DNA of 48,447 bases from Mesotoga sp. Brook.08.105.5.1 (GTDB taxonomy: Bacteria > Thermotogota > Thermotogae > Petrotogales > Kosmotogaceae): positions 1 to 48,447 of the forward strand of contig NZ_AYTW01000023.1 in assembly GCF_002752635.1 (NCBI RefSeq), read 5' to 3'. The translations under genes and the position numbers were made by a program. Shown here one piece after another: positions 9,398 to 17,608 of this stretch. Below the pieces are notes generated by a model that was given only the letters and a program-made list of their open reading frames with translations, ran no database searches and had not been told where the DNA came from. The first letter of the stretch is position 1. The number at the start of each line of letters is the position of its first letter.

Positions 9398-9859
9398 ATG
9401 GATTCTGAAAAGCTTACGGAGCACGAATGGCACAAAAAGCAGGCGATAGAGAACTTCAACCTTACATGGGACCTTATTGACAAGAAAGACAGAACTGCAG
9501 AAGATGACCTTCTTATGATACACACCGCTCACGCATCACGCTTTCACTGGGGTGTGGTGGGTACCCCGATTGAATTTGCGAGGGGGGAGTGGCAAGTGTC
9601 CAGGGTTTATTCTTTGCTTAACATGGCAGAGTCAGCTTTGTATCATGGTGAGCTTTCGCTGAAATATTGCACCGACAATGCCATAAGTGGTTTCGATCTT
9701 GCCTTTGGCTATGAAGCCGTTGCTAGAGCCTACATGATTGCAGGAAAACGTGACCGTATGGATGAGTACATAAAGCTGGCAAGAGAAGCAGCCGATTTAA
9801 TCGACGAAGAGCAGGACAAGAACTACTTTCTTTCGGAGCTGGAAAGCATCTCTCTTTAG
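9398..9859 (+). CDS. Conserved TPR-like helical protein of unknown function
   Basis: This 153-residue protein is all-helical. It has a conserved-looking core of WDLIDKKDRTAEDD, then AHASRFHWGVVGTPIEFARG, then EWQVSRVYSLLN, and ends in a paired-helix segment (FDLAFGYEAVARAYMIAG). The last part has the alternating small/large residue pattern of tetratricopeptide helices. Proteins of this length and pattern occur widely in bacteria without a known role. There is no signal peptide. The ribosome site (GGAAAGGATGG) is only moderate. A strong terminator follows. Confidence 0.65.
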   Translation: MDSEKLTEHEWHKKQAIENFNLTWDLIDKKDRTAEDDLLMIHTAHASRFHWGVVGTPIEFARGEWQVSRVYSLLNMAESALYHGELSLKYCTDNAISGFDLAFGYEAVARAYMIAGKRDRMDEYIKLAREAADLIDEEQDKNYFLSELESISL

Positions 9860-9923
9860 CAGAAATTGATAGCCGGCTGACTGAAAATGATTCCGAACCA
9901 AACGCAGCAGAAAGACAAATAAG

Positions 9924-9950
9924 AAGGGCCCCTTTCGCGGGGCCCTTTAT
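9924..9950 (+). terminator. Rho-independent terminator, probably bidirectional
   Basis: AAGGGCCCC and GGGGCCCTT form a nine-base-pair stem around a six-base loop, followed by a T-rich tail. It lies between two convergent genes and can serve both. Confidence 0.85.
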
Positions 9951-9962
9951 TCAGAAAGCAAG

Positions 9963-11882
9963 CTAATTGACTTCCTGCAGAGCTGCCTCTTCAAGGTATT
10001 CAGCGAGTTCAAACAGGTCTACTTTGTAGACTCCCCATCCTGCCTCATCAACCTCTAAGAAATCTATTCCGCGAATTGCATTTCTCTCAACGTATCCTTG
10101 ACCTTCTGGAGAAGATCGATAGAGAAGAGGTCCGGCGGTCTCGATGGGAAGAATCTTCCAGTTGTTCGTGGGGGCGGGATCTACTTCGCCAATATATTGT
10201 ATGTACTTTATTATTGCCTCCCGGTTTATCTCCGTTGTGGCAAGTATAACGTTATCGGCTACATGTGGGAAATTTCCTCCTCCACTCCCTCGGTAGTTGT
10301 TTGTCACTACCAGGAACTCCATTGACGCATCAAGCGGATTGCCTTCAAAGGTCGCAGAAATCAGTCGCTGGCCGGCAGGCCTGGTTATGTCGTAAACGTA
10401 TTCTATTCCTTCAATCACATCGAAGTTGTATTCCCTGAAATCGTAGTTGACTATATGTTGCGGCTCTGCAGACGACGGGTCAATCTGATTGAAGTTACTT
10501 GCGGCCGCCTCGAGCCAGTCTTTTATCTGTTCGCCGTTAAGTTTTGCCACATAAATAGTATTCGGGTAAATGTAGATGTCAGTAATTGAGCCGATCGAGA
10601 TGTCTCCTTGAACGTGTGTGAAATATGTCGGGCCCTGTCTGCCGGCAATGAATGGAGCAGCAGCGCTGAGAATTGGGAGCCATTCGTATTCGGAACCGGC
10701 AAATTCACGCTCCGCCCACCATATTTGAGCTTCGTTTATGATCTGAGTGACAGGATTGTCCATTATTCTTGAGAAGTAAGACGTTATCTCAGTATCGGTC
10801 CAGCCGATGGGAGTTCTTACATACTCAATCGTCGCTTCGTGCTTCGGCCAAACGAGTTCAGCCAGAAGCGGATGAGTTTCGACATCGGCGTCAACGGGAA
10901 CAAGAGCTGCCGAACCATCTAACACTTCCCACTCTCCCGTATTCCAGTCATAGGCGAGGTCGAGACTTATTACACCTAAGTGTGAACCCCAAGAGCCCGG
11001 AAGTACAGTAGGAACACCGAAGATTAGGCCCTTGTCGTTATCGATGCTCTCGATGTCTGCAAAATCCCCAGGGAAATGAGAATGTTGGTGACCAAGAATC
11101 ATTGCGTCAATACCTTCGATCTGAGCGAGATAATAGCCGGCGTTCTCCTGAGCGTCATAACTGGTTATTTCATCTGTGGAGATTCCCGTGTGGGCAACTG
11201 CAATTACGAGGTCTGCCTGGTCTCTGAGGATAGGAATGTACTTTTCTGCTTGTTCGACAATACCCTGTGTGAAGACGTTGCCTTCAAGATGACGTCTTCC
11301 CCAGCTCATAATCTGTGGCGGCGTGAAGCCGATCACACCGATCTTGATCGGGATTCCATCGACTTCTCTCTCGAGAATTACGTATGGGTCGGTCAAGAAT
11401 CCCTTGGGATCATCTGCAAGCCTTATGTTTGCTGATACCCAGGGAAAAATCGAATTGCTTTTCGCGCGTTCAAAGAATTGCAGGCCAAAGTCAGTAACAT
11501 CGTGATTTCCGACGGAGACTGCATCGTAACCTATGTAGTTGTAGGCACGGACGATGGTCTGGAAGTCGAATCCCTTAAGAGGATTCACATCGGCCTCGTA
11601 ATCTCCGACAAGGCTTCCCTGAATGAAGTCGCCTGTGTCGAAGAGCAGAGTGTTTGCGTTTTCGTCTCTCACTTTTTCGATGAGCGTGAAAACCTTTGCA
11701 AGACCAATACTCTCATTCGGTTTGTCCCCCATGTAGTCGTAGGGCATTATGTATTGATGCATGTCTGTTGTACCCATTATGACAAGGGTATGGGCAGTCT
11801 TGCCAGCAGCAGAAAACAACGCACTCGAAAAAGCTACCAGAATCAGCAGAACCAGTGACAGAACCTTTCTTCTATCAGGCAT
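9963..11882 (-). CDS. Exported 5'-nucleotidase / 2',3'-cyclic-nucleotide phosphodiesterase family enzyme
   Basis: This 639-residue protein starts at ATG 11882 with AAGGAGGAG upstream and has a signal peptide at residues 1-28. The N-terminal metallophosphatase domain (about 30-330) shows all family metal-site motifs: GTTDMHQ, FDTGDFIQGS, VGNHDVTDFG, VAHTGIS and LGHQHSHF. The C-terminal 5'-nucleotidase domain (about 360-600) binds the nucleotide. CpdB-type enzymes hydrolyse 2',3'-cyclic nucleotides and 3'-nucleotides outside the cell to recover nucleosides and phosphate. The GTTDMH form and the length fit CpdB better than UshA, but the substrate is inferred. It is monocistronic, with a shared terminator downstream. 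Confidence 0.88.
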   Translation of the reverse strand: MPDRRKVLSLVLLILVAFSSALFSAAGKTAHTLVIMGTTDMHQYIMPYDYMGDKPNESIGLAKVFTLIEKVRDENANTLLFDTGDFIQGSLVGDYEADVNPLKGFDFQTIVRAYNYIGYDAVSVGNHDVTDFGLQFFERAKSNSIFPWVSANIRLADDPKGFLTDPYVILEREVDGIPIKIGVIGFTPPQIMSWGRRHLEGNVFTQGIVEQAEKYIPILRDQADLVIAVAHTGISTDEITSYDAQENAGYYLAQIEGIDAMILGHQHSHFPGDFADIESIDNDKGLIFGVPTVLPGSWGSHLGVISLDLAYDWNTGEWEVLDGSAALVPVDADVETHPLLAELVWPKHEATIEYVRTPIGWTDTEITSYFSRIMDNPVTQIINEAQIWWAEREFAGSEYEWLPILSAAAPFIAGRQGPTYFTHVQGDISIGSITDIYIYPNTIYVAKLNGEQIKDWLEAAASNFNQIDPSSAEPQHIVNYDFREYNFDVIEGIEYVYDITRPAGQRLISATFEGNPLDASMEFLVVTNNYRGSGGGNFPHVADNVILATTEINREAIIKYIQYIGEVDPAPTNNWKILPIETAGPLLYRSSPEGQGYVERNAIRGIDFLEVDEAGWGVYKVDLFELAEYLEEAALQEVN

Positions 11883-12056
11883 CTAACCACTCCTCCTTCA
11901 CTATACTGGTTGCTTTCTACTATGTGAGTTAATGCAGCAACCGTTTTGGATTATTATTATACAACCAGACCTGACTGTAGGCAAAGAAGTACATTACCTG
12001 TTCTAAAGTGCTCTAGAATATTGGCAGGAAATAGAGAGTATTGCAGTGGAGAAGTC

Positions 12057-12983
12057 TCATAACGCTTTGAACCAGGGTACGTTTAAGTCGCAGATCGTCG
12101 AGATTGCCGAGTCATAAAGTGCATTTGCTGCCTCTGAATATCCCCCAACAAATGTTCTCACCGCACCCATTCTCTTTAACCTGCGGAGTCCTTCTGTTAA
12201 CATTGCCTTTCCCAGACCTCTATTGTGGTACTCCGGCACAACCCCAACCGGCTCATAATATCCGGTTCTGGTGACGTCATCATACCATATCGTGCAGAAG
12301 CCGGCTATCTCGCCGCCGGGAGCAACTGCGACAATATCTAGATCTCTCCTGTACAGGGGTTGCTTCTGGATATTGAGATACCATTCCCAGCCCTCGTAAT
12401 CTTCGTCCGGCTCGTCAGGATGAAAGGCCCTCCAGGAAGCCCAGCTTCTGGAAGGTAGTTCTTCTGCATTTCCAAGAGAGCGGATCTCGAAACCTTTTGA
12501 GATCGAGACCTCTACAATTTGACCTTTCAAGTCTCGTCGATGCTGATGTTCTGGCCAATCTCCTCGCGAATAACCTCTTCTCTTCAAAATCTCTATCCTT
12601 CTTCTTTCCTGAGAATCGGCGAACACCCAGAGCCTCTTGACTCCGTCTTTCTCGCTAAAAAGGTGCTTCTCCGAGACTTCAAGCATCTCTTCTTCCAGCT
12701 CTTCGCAGTCAAAAGACGGATGTACTTGAGAATGGACCTCGCCGAACCCCTCTCAGTTGACGGCCGTCACAATCTTCTTGTTGCCGTCTTCCCAGAATAT
12801 AATATGCTCATTCAGTGAATAGACTTTCAAACAGTTTTCCATCACATGCCAACGCCAGTAGTGGAGTCTAGCAACATGCCAGGAGTACTCGCGCAGTCCA
12901 TTGTCCGTAAAAACCTTCCTAAGGAACTCTCTCAGCTTACAGTAATCCTCTTCACTCTCATATCTCGGCATTCTGTACTCCAT
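12057..12983 (-). pseudogene. Tandem GNAT acetyltransferase interrupted by one in-frame TGA
   Basis: A single frame runs from ATG 12983, which has GGTGGAGAGG upstream, to the stop at 12057. It is broken only by TGA at 12753-12755 (KKIVTAVN-stop-EGFGEV). The intact frame would encode about 308 residues. The C-terminal GNAT domain is complete and shows EPVGVVPEYHNRGLGKAML, the acetyl-CoA-binding motif A (Q/RxxGxG/A). The N-terminal half is a degenerate GNAT domain, the usual arrangement in two-domain members. A CGA-to-TGA change would explain the stop. A downstream ATG at 12686 could restart translation of the second domain. The substrate is unknown. Confidence 0.75.
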
Positions 12984-13040
12984 TTTCGCCTCTCCACCTC
13001 AGTAATTTTCAACGTTCAGTTCTAATATTTAATTGTTAAA

Positions 13041-13064
13041 GCCGGGCTGATTTATCGGCCCGGC
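13041..13064 (-). terminator. Rho-independent terminator after gldA
   Basis: GCCGGGC and GCCCGGC pair around a ten-base loop. Reading on the minus strand the stem is followed by TTTAACAATT. It lies 30 bases beyond the gldA stop. Confidence 0.7.
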
Positions 13065-13095
13065 GACTTTGGCTTAATGAGATGTAAACTTGTCT

Positions 13096-14187
13096 CTATT
13101 CCTGCAAGCGGTACTTCCCATACGCGTCCGCTGCCTTGAGAGCAGAGAATACTGTTTCGGGCCTTACCTCAACCAGTTCGTTATGAATCGTCTCGCCTTC
13201 TGCGGAGGAAGTCTCCGCGACTTTCATCAGCTGTTCGTATGTAGCGTTCCCCAGCCCGATACCTTCAAGCGTTGTTGGAAGTCCGACTGTTTCACAGAAG
13301 CAGAACACTTCATCGATTACAGCGGGATCCTTTTCAGTAAGGAACAGCGACGCAAGCGTTCCGAAGGCTACTTTTTCTCCGTGGAAAAACTCGTGAGTCT
13401 CTTCCAAGATGGTGAGTCCATTGTGAATCGCGTGAGCCGCGGCAAGTCCTCCACTTTCGAATCCAAGGCCGCTCAGCAGAGTATTGGCCTCGATGACTTT
13501 CTCGAGAGCCGAAGTTACCACCTGTGCCTGGCAGGCGTTCTTTGCCTGCTCTCCATACTTCAATAGAGTTTCGTAGCAAAGTCTTGCAAGGGAGTAAGCC
13601 GTCATCGAACCAGGATTACCCGTCATGTTCTTGGCGTTTCCGATCTCGCAAGATCTTGCTTCAAACCAGGTTGCAAGAGCATCGCCCATTCCAGAAACAA
13701 GAAATCTTGCGGGTGCGGATGCGATAACCTTGGAATCTACCAGAACAAGATCGGGGTTTTTCGGGAGGAAGAGATATCTCTTGAACTCTCCTTCAGGTGT
13801 ATATATTACAGATAGCGCGCTGCAAGGCGCATCCGTTGAAGCAATGGTTGGAACAACGGCCACGGGAATCTTAAGGTTGTGAGCAACGGCCTTGGCTGTG
13901 TCCAGTGTCTTTCCTCCTCCAATTCCGACAAGCACGTCGGCCTTGCCTGTGGCTTTGTCGGAAAGCCGATCGATCTCTTCGTCGGAACACTCTCCGCTGA
14001 ATTCAATGATCTCGGCAGAGACTTCTTCAAGCAATGAATCCTTGATAGAAGGAATTATGTTCTCGTACACGAACGGATCGGTTATAAAAAAGGCGTTTTC
14101 ACCGAATCTTTTCAGTTCCTTTCCCAGAGAATTCAGCGCATAGGCTCCCTGAACGTATCTCCCAGGGAAGATCGTAGCTTTTATCAT
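13096..14187 (-). CDS. gldA: Glycerol dehydrogenase
   Basis: The start is the ATG at 14187, eight bases after AAGGAGG; the product is 363 residues, normal for the family. It oxidises glycerol to dihydroxyacetone with NAD+ and belongs to the iron/zinc polyol dehydrogenases. The NAD-binding loop is GIGGGKTLDTAKA (about residues 90-103), followed by VVPTIASTDAPCS. The three metal ligands are visible: the Asp of GMGDALATWFEA, the first His of AAAHAIHNG, and the second His of HEFFHGEKVAFG. The protein is cytoplasmic. It has its own terminator and no glycerol kinase or dihydroxyacetone kinase beside it. Closely related 1-phosphate dehydrogenases are less likely given the motif set. Confidence 0.92.
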   Translation of the reverse strand: MIKATIFPGRYVQGAYALNSLGKELKRFGENAFFITDPFVYENIIPSIKDSLLEEVSAEIIEFSGECSDEEIDRLSDKATGKADVLVGIGGGKTLDTAKAVAHNLKIPVAVVPTIASTDAPCSALSVIYTPEGEFKRYLFLPKNPDLVLVDSKVIASAPARFLVSGMGDALATWFEARSCEIGNAKNMTGNPGSMTAYSLARLCYETLLKYGEQAKNACQAQVVTSALEKVIEANTLLSGLGFESGGLAAAHAIHNGLTILEETHEFFHGEKVAFGTLASLFLTEKDPAVIDEVFCFCETVGLPTTLEGIGLGNATYEQLMKVAETSSAEGETIHNELVEVRPETVFSALKAADAYGKYRLQE

Positions 14188-14391
14188 GGACAACACCTCC
14201 TTATCTAAATAATTATAACGAAAAAGCCGACTAAGTTTGTGAAATAAAGATCAATATTTACTGTGCTTTTTCCCTTGATCACTGAATATTCTTGTAAGCA
14301 GCTCCGGATGCTATAATTTCAAATAGGATGTCCTTAGTGCGGACTATCTACCGAGACAATCTATGCAATTGTTTGAAGGAGGTGTTGTGAA

Positions 14392-14595
14392 GTGATTTAC
14401 TACGTAGATGACAGCGCAAAGCCGGCCGGAGAACACGAGATTCATACCGAACACTGTGAGAGACTGAGAGAAGTGAAGTCGAAGACAATGCTGGGAGATT
14501 TCGTGAACTGCTTTGGAGCGCTTCAGAAGGCTCGCGAGCTTTACCAGAATGTTGACGGCTGTGCTTACTGCTGTAGCGAATGTCATAAGGACTGA
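14392..14595 (+). CDS. Small Cys/His-rich protein, putative metal-binding (copy B)
   Basis: This 67-residue paralogue of the protein at 4784-4996 starts at GTG 14392, with GAAGGAGG nine bases upstream. The conserved ligand pattern is EIHTEHC, FVNC and DGCAYCCSECH. Copy B has an additional Cys in the last motif (YCCSEC) where copy A has YCSPGC. The N-terminus is five residues shorter. The two copies are about 45 percent identical by eye. Having two unlinked copies in 10 kb suggests a maintained function, but no role can be read from the sequence. A terminator follows 80 bases downstream. Confidence 0.8.
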   Translation: MIYYVDDSAKPAGEHEIHTEHCERLREVKSKTMLGDFVNCFGALQKARELYQNVDGCAYCCSECHKD

Positions 14596-14672
14596 CACAT
14601 GTACAACTTGCTACACCCTAACTCGACAATCTATCGATGAGTTCACAACAAATGTCTTATATCTTATTATCT

Positions 14673-14698
14673 GAACAGCCTTGAAGGCTGTTCTTTTT
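14673..14698 (+). terminator. Rho-independent terminator
   Basis: GAACAGCC and GGCTGTTC form an eight-base-pair stem around TTGAA and are followed by TTTTAT. It is positioned to end transcription of the small Cys/His-rich gene. Confidence 0.85.
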
Positions 14699-14878
14699 AT
14701 CGATCGATTTTCTGTTGTAACTGCAGAGCTCGCGTGCAAGATTTCCGCATGGAATACTTGTTCTCGAACTGGGGTCGTTGTGTCGCCCGACGGAACTTCT
14801 CCATCGTTCCACGAATGCTATAATCTGTGAAGGTTTCGAGAAAACACTGTTGAAGAGATTGAAGAAGAGAGTGATCAA

Positions 14879-15772
14879 ATGGATAGAGTAATTGTGGTTG
14901 GGAATATCGATGTAGATATAATAGCAGGTGCGGTGGATGACTGGCCCGAATGGGGCACGGAGATCGGCGTTGATTCAATCGAAATGCGTATTGGCGGCCA
15001 GGCGGCTAACACGGCTGTTGTGCTTGCCGATCTCGGAGTACCGGTGGATATTGTGACGGTAGCGGGAAATGATCTCTTCGGGAAGACGTTCAAGGAGAGA
15101 TTCAAAGATATGGGAGTGTCGGTAGAAGGGTTTGATCTTATCCAGGGCAGAACACCATATACAATTGCGGTTACCCATATAGACAGCGAGAGGAGTTTCA
15201 TCAGTAACGAGACGATAATGCACCATCTAGATGTTGACTTCGTAAAAAGCAAACTCACTGGTGTTAAGGGAGCGCACATTTTGTTCTGCGGGATAAATGT
15301 TCTTAACGGTCTAAGAGAAAGCAACCTGCAGACATTGCTGGAAGCTCTCAGAAAAGAAAACACAATCTATCTCGATCCCGGATGGCCACCGGATGGCTGG
15401 AGTCTTTTCAGAATTCAGATTCAGAGACTGCTAGATTCGGTGGACTGGTTTATGCCCAATGAAGCGGAGCTCATGGAAGCTACTAACCAGTCAACGATAG
15501 AGGCTGCAACTGAAACGTACCTCGAGGACTATGAAGGTCAGGCAATGGTCAAGATGGGTTCCAAAGGTTCTCTTATGATTGGAAGAGAGAATTCAAGACT
15601 CTATCCCACAGCGGAATCCAAGAATGTTGTAGATACAATAGGTGCTGGAGATTCTTTCAACGCTGGGTTCATATACTCTAATTCGTCGAATGGTGAGCCA
15701 GATATTAACTTTGCGCACAGAGTAGCTAGAGATTGGATTGAGGGGCGATACAGAAGTAAGATCATGATCTAG
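14879..15772 (+). CDS. PfkB-family carbohydrate kinase
   Basis: This 297-residue protein has the ribokinase fold. The N-terminal signature is MRIGGQAANTAVVLADLG (about residues 38-55). The C-terminal signature is VVDTIGAGDSFNAGF (about 246-260), with the Asp of GAGD as catalytic base and GAG forming the anion hole. MPNEAELMEA at about 195 is the conserved strand before the ATP site. Family members phosphorylate ribose, fructose, ketodeoxygluconate or nucleosides with ATP; the sequence does not fix the sugar. The region after the GAGD motif is about 40 residues, slightly shorter than usual. The gene is followed by the GDSL esterase gene in the same direction. Confidence 0.85.
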   Translation: MDRVIVVGNIDVDIIAGAVDDWPEWGTEIGVDSIEMRIGGQAANTAVVLADLGVPVDIVTVAGNDLFGKTFKERFKDMGVSVEGFDLIQGRTPYTIAVTHIDSERSFISNETIMHHLDVDFVKSKLTGVKGAHILFCGINVLNGLRESNLQTLLEALRKENTIYLDPGWPPDGWSLFRIQIQRLLDSVDWFMPNEAELMEATNQSTIEAATETYLEDYEGQAMVKMGSKGSLMIGRENSRLYPTAESKNVVDTIGAGDSFNAGFIYSNSSNGEPDINFAHRVARDWIEGRYRSKIMI

Positions 15773-16893
15773 AGAATAGCAGTTATGTTGCTCGATGTTA
15801 ACGCAACGGTCGGTAGGAAGCGGCTCCGACATTCCTGCTCGTAGTATAGAGGAGGGTTACTATTATCGGAAGGGTTCCACATAACGGATCAGTTCTCCTG
15901 CTTCTCTTTTGCCAGAGGGTTGAGAGATAATCTGCATTTGGATTGAATGGAGGGGTTGAGAAGAGTGCTTCTTAAAGAAGGGCAAAGAGTTCTCTTTCAA
16001 GGAGACAGCGCAACAGATGCCGGCAGAGACAGAGAAGACTTCTTTGGTCTGGGAAACGGTTACCCCGCTATTATTTCTGGGCTTGTCGGAGCCGCATATC
16101 CCGGGTTAAGAATAGATTTTCTAAACAGGGGTGTCGGAGGCGATAGGGTGAAGGATCTTCGAGAACGCTGGAAAGCCGACTGTATTGATTTATCGCCAGA
16201 CTGGATTTCAATACTTGTCGGGGTAAATGACTGCTGGCGGTTCTATGACAGCAATAACAAGACCGAACCAGTCATCTTCGAAAGAGATTATAGGTATCTG
16301 CTCGAACCAGTTACCGCTATCGGGGCGTCTTCAATAATTATGGAACCGTTCTTTCTCCCGTTAAGAGGCGAGATGGAGTTCTGGGCAGAAGACCTTGGAC
16401 CGAAGATTCAGATAATCAGAAGACTTGCGAGGGAATATGAGGCCATTTACATCCCGCTTGACGGGATTTTTGCTTCTGCGGCAACAATGAGAGAGCAGGG
16501 TTTCTGGGCAGAAGATGGTGTCCATCCCTCTCGAGAGCTCATCATTACCCACATGATGTTCTCTGGAAGCCATCTCATCATCTCCTGGTTTTTAACTAAG
16601 ACCCTGGACGCGGAGTGTCAACGATGAACCGCTCTTCTGCTCTTGATCTTAAATCCCCGCTCGAGCGGGGGGGACCGCTTGCGGTGGGGTGTGTGCTCTT
16701 TGAAGCGCGTCTCACATCGATCCGACTGGCCGAGTTTTATCGGATGTATAACTCTTCACGTGATTGGTCTGTCTGTGCTATATGTTCTTGCCAGGAACCA
16801 ACAACCGCTCTCTCAGGAGTATTCCAGGGCAGCGGCTTTTCCAGTCCTCAAAGACCAACACCCTCCGCCACTTCTTGGCCCTCCTCCCTCAAG

Positions 16894-17409
16894 CTCATCA
16901 TTACCCATAAGTCAGGTAGAAAAAGTGTCTGCATATTCAAGGACAATGAGCAGCTTTATGAGACCCTGCCAGACGGTCTTTACCCCTGGATATCCATCGC
17001 TCTTTCTTCCAATGAAGCCGCCAATTCTTCCCAGCATGTAGACTATCTCGTTTATTGTCGGTGGTTCATTTGGCAAAGGTTTGTCTTTGTTTGCCATCTT
17101 GTACAGGACCTTCCATTCATTTTCATCGAGAAAGAACAATGACCGCTTTTCGTTGAACTCTCTTCCAAGATATGTAAGCCATAAGAGGAACCATGCAACA
17201 ACATTATATATGGCTATTGCAACCTCTAGTCTTTTCCTCTCCTCCAGCTGAAGGTTCTCTACCTTGCATCCACTCTTTAGTGTGTAATGGAATCTCTCTA
17301 TTATCACCTCCATACCCCATAAAAAGAAGTATTCACAATATTGATCGATCTATCCTCTTAATCTATCACTTCTCTTGCATTTTCTCCAATACTTGTGGGT
17401 AATGATGAG
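16894..17409 (-). mobile_element. Inner IS4-family element, 516-bp internal-deletion derivative
   Basis: The ends CTCATCATTACCCATAAGT and, inverted, CTCATCATTACCCACAAGT match at 18 of 19 positions. The element is flanked on both sides by the identical 10-bp duplication CTCCCTCAAG (16884-16893 and 17410-17419), which lies in the palindrome of the MITE-like element. A complete IS4-type element would be about 1.4 kb or more, so most of the transposase gene is gone. With both ends intact and an unmutated duplication, the insertion is recent and the element might still be moved by a transposase supplied in trans. Confidence 0.85.
16912..17330 (-). pseudogene. IS4-family transposase, C-terminal fragment
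   Basis: The open frame encodes about 133 residues: IIERFHYTLKSGCKVENLQL carries the catalytic Glu and the Lys of the IS4 Y-R-E-K signature. It is followed by AIYNVVAWFLLWLTYLGR, then NEWKVLYKMANKD, and an RIGGFIGRKSDGYPGVKTVW block typical of the Tn5/IS4-type dimerisation end. The two catalytic aspartates and the whole N-terminus are missing. The stop is at 16912, close to the left inverted repeat. Confidence 0.85.
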
Positions 17410-17608
17410 CTCCCTCAAGGGAGGACTTAAGATCAGGATCATCAGGAGCCAAATACAGCATATACTACCAATGGAGAAGAAGCATAATATGATTTCTATT
17501 TAGCTCCGTAACTTATGGGTAATGAAGAGCGCTCGAGAAGGGCACACTCTAATTGCTTTTCACTGGCTTCAGGCAATGAATATCGTTTCTTGATTCCGCT
17601 TCTTGGTG

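Larger units (their letters stand above)
16645..17434. repeat. Palindromic MITE-like element, itself interrupted by an IS
   Basis: The left arm begins GATCTTAAATCCCC, then has the perfect palindrome CCCCGCTCGAGCGGGG (16655-16670) and the hairpin ACCGCTTGCGGT. The right arm ends CCTCCCTCAAGGGAGG, then ACTTAAGATC, when the inner IS (16894-17419) is removed. The two arms are inverted copies of one plan: CACCC(T/C)CCGC, a G/C palindrome, then TTAAGATC. The uninterrupted element would be about 264 bp with no coding capacity. It appears to have inserted in the outer IS remnant; no target duplication is clear. Confidence 0.55.
16538..17529. mobile_element. Outer IS4-type element remnant inside the GDSL gene
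   Basis: The left end CTCATCATTACCCACATGA and the reverse complement of the right end, CTCTTCATTACCCATAAGT, form imperfect terminal inverted repeats of the same kind as the inner element. They are flanked by CTCTCGAGAG (16528-16537) and CGCTCGAGAA (17530-17539), a 10-bp target duplication with one change in each copy. Removing the element restores the reading frame of the host gene. No transposase coding remains in the outer part; its interior has been replaced or eroded and carries a palindromic element and a second IS. Confidence 0.75.
15965..17593 (+). pseudogene. GDSL/SGNH-type esterase gene split by a nested insertion
   Basis: The start is probably GTG 15965, nine bases after GGAGGGG. 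The 5' part encodes an SGNH hydrolase: VLFQGDSATDAGRD carries the nucleophile Ser block, NRGVGGDRVKDL the Gly block, ILVGVNDCWRF the Asn block, and EDGVHPS the catalytic Asp and His. Right after the HPS the sequence changes into mobile DNA at 16538. The missing end of the gene is found at 17530: joining the flanks gives HPSREGHTLIAFHWLQAMNI and a TGA at 17591-17593, which is how this family normally ends. The catalytic residues are all before the insertion, so a product of about 220 residues with a foreign tail ending at 16627 could still be made. The esterase substrate is unknown. Confidence 0.85.

Noticed and set aside
12753-12755. Reassignment of TGA to a sense codon in this organism
   Set aside because: TGA ends several intact genes in the window, for example at 9046, the acylase stop at 23688 and the M20 stop at 29745, so it is a normal stop.
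16615-17142. A 175-residue plus-strand open frame
   Set aside because: It runs across the boundaries of the nested mobile elements and lies opposite the transposase fragment, so it is accidental.
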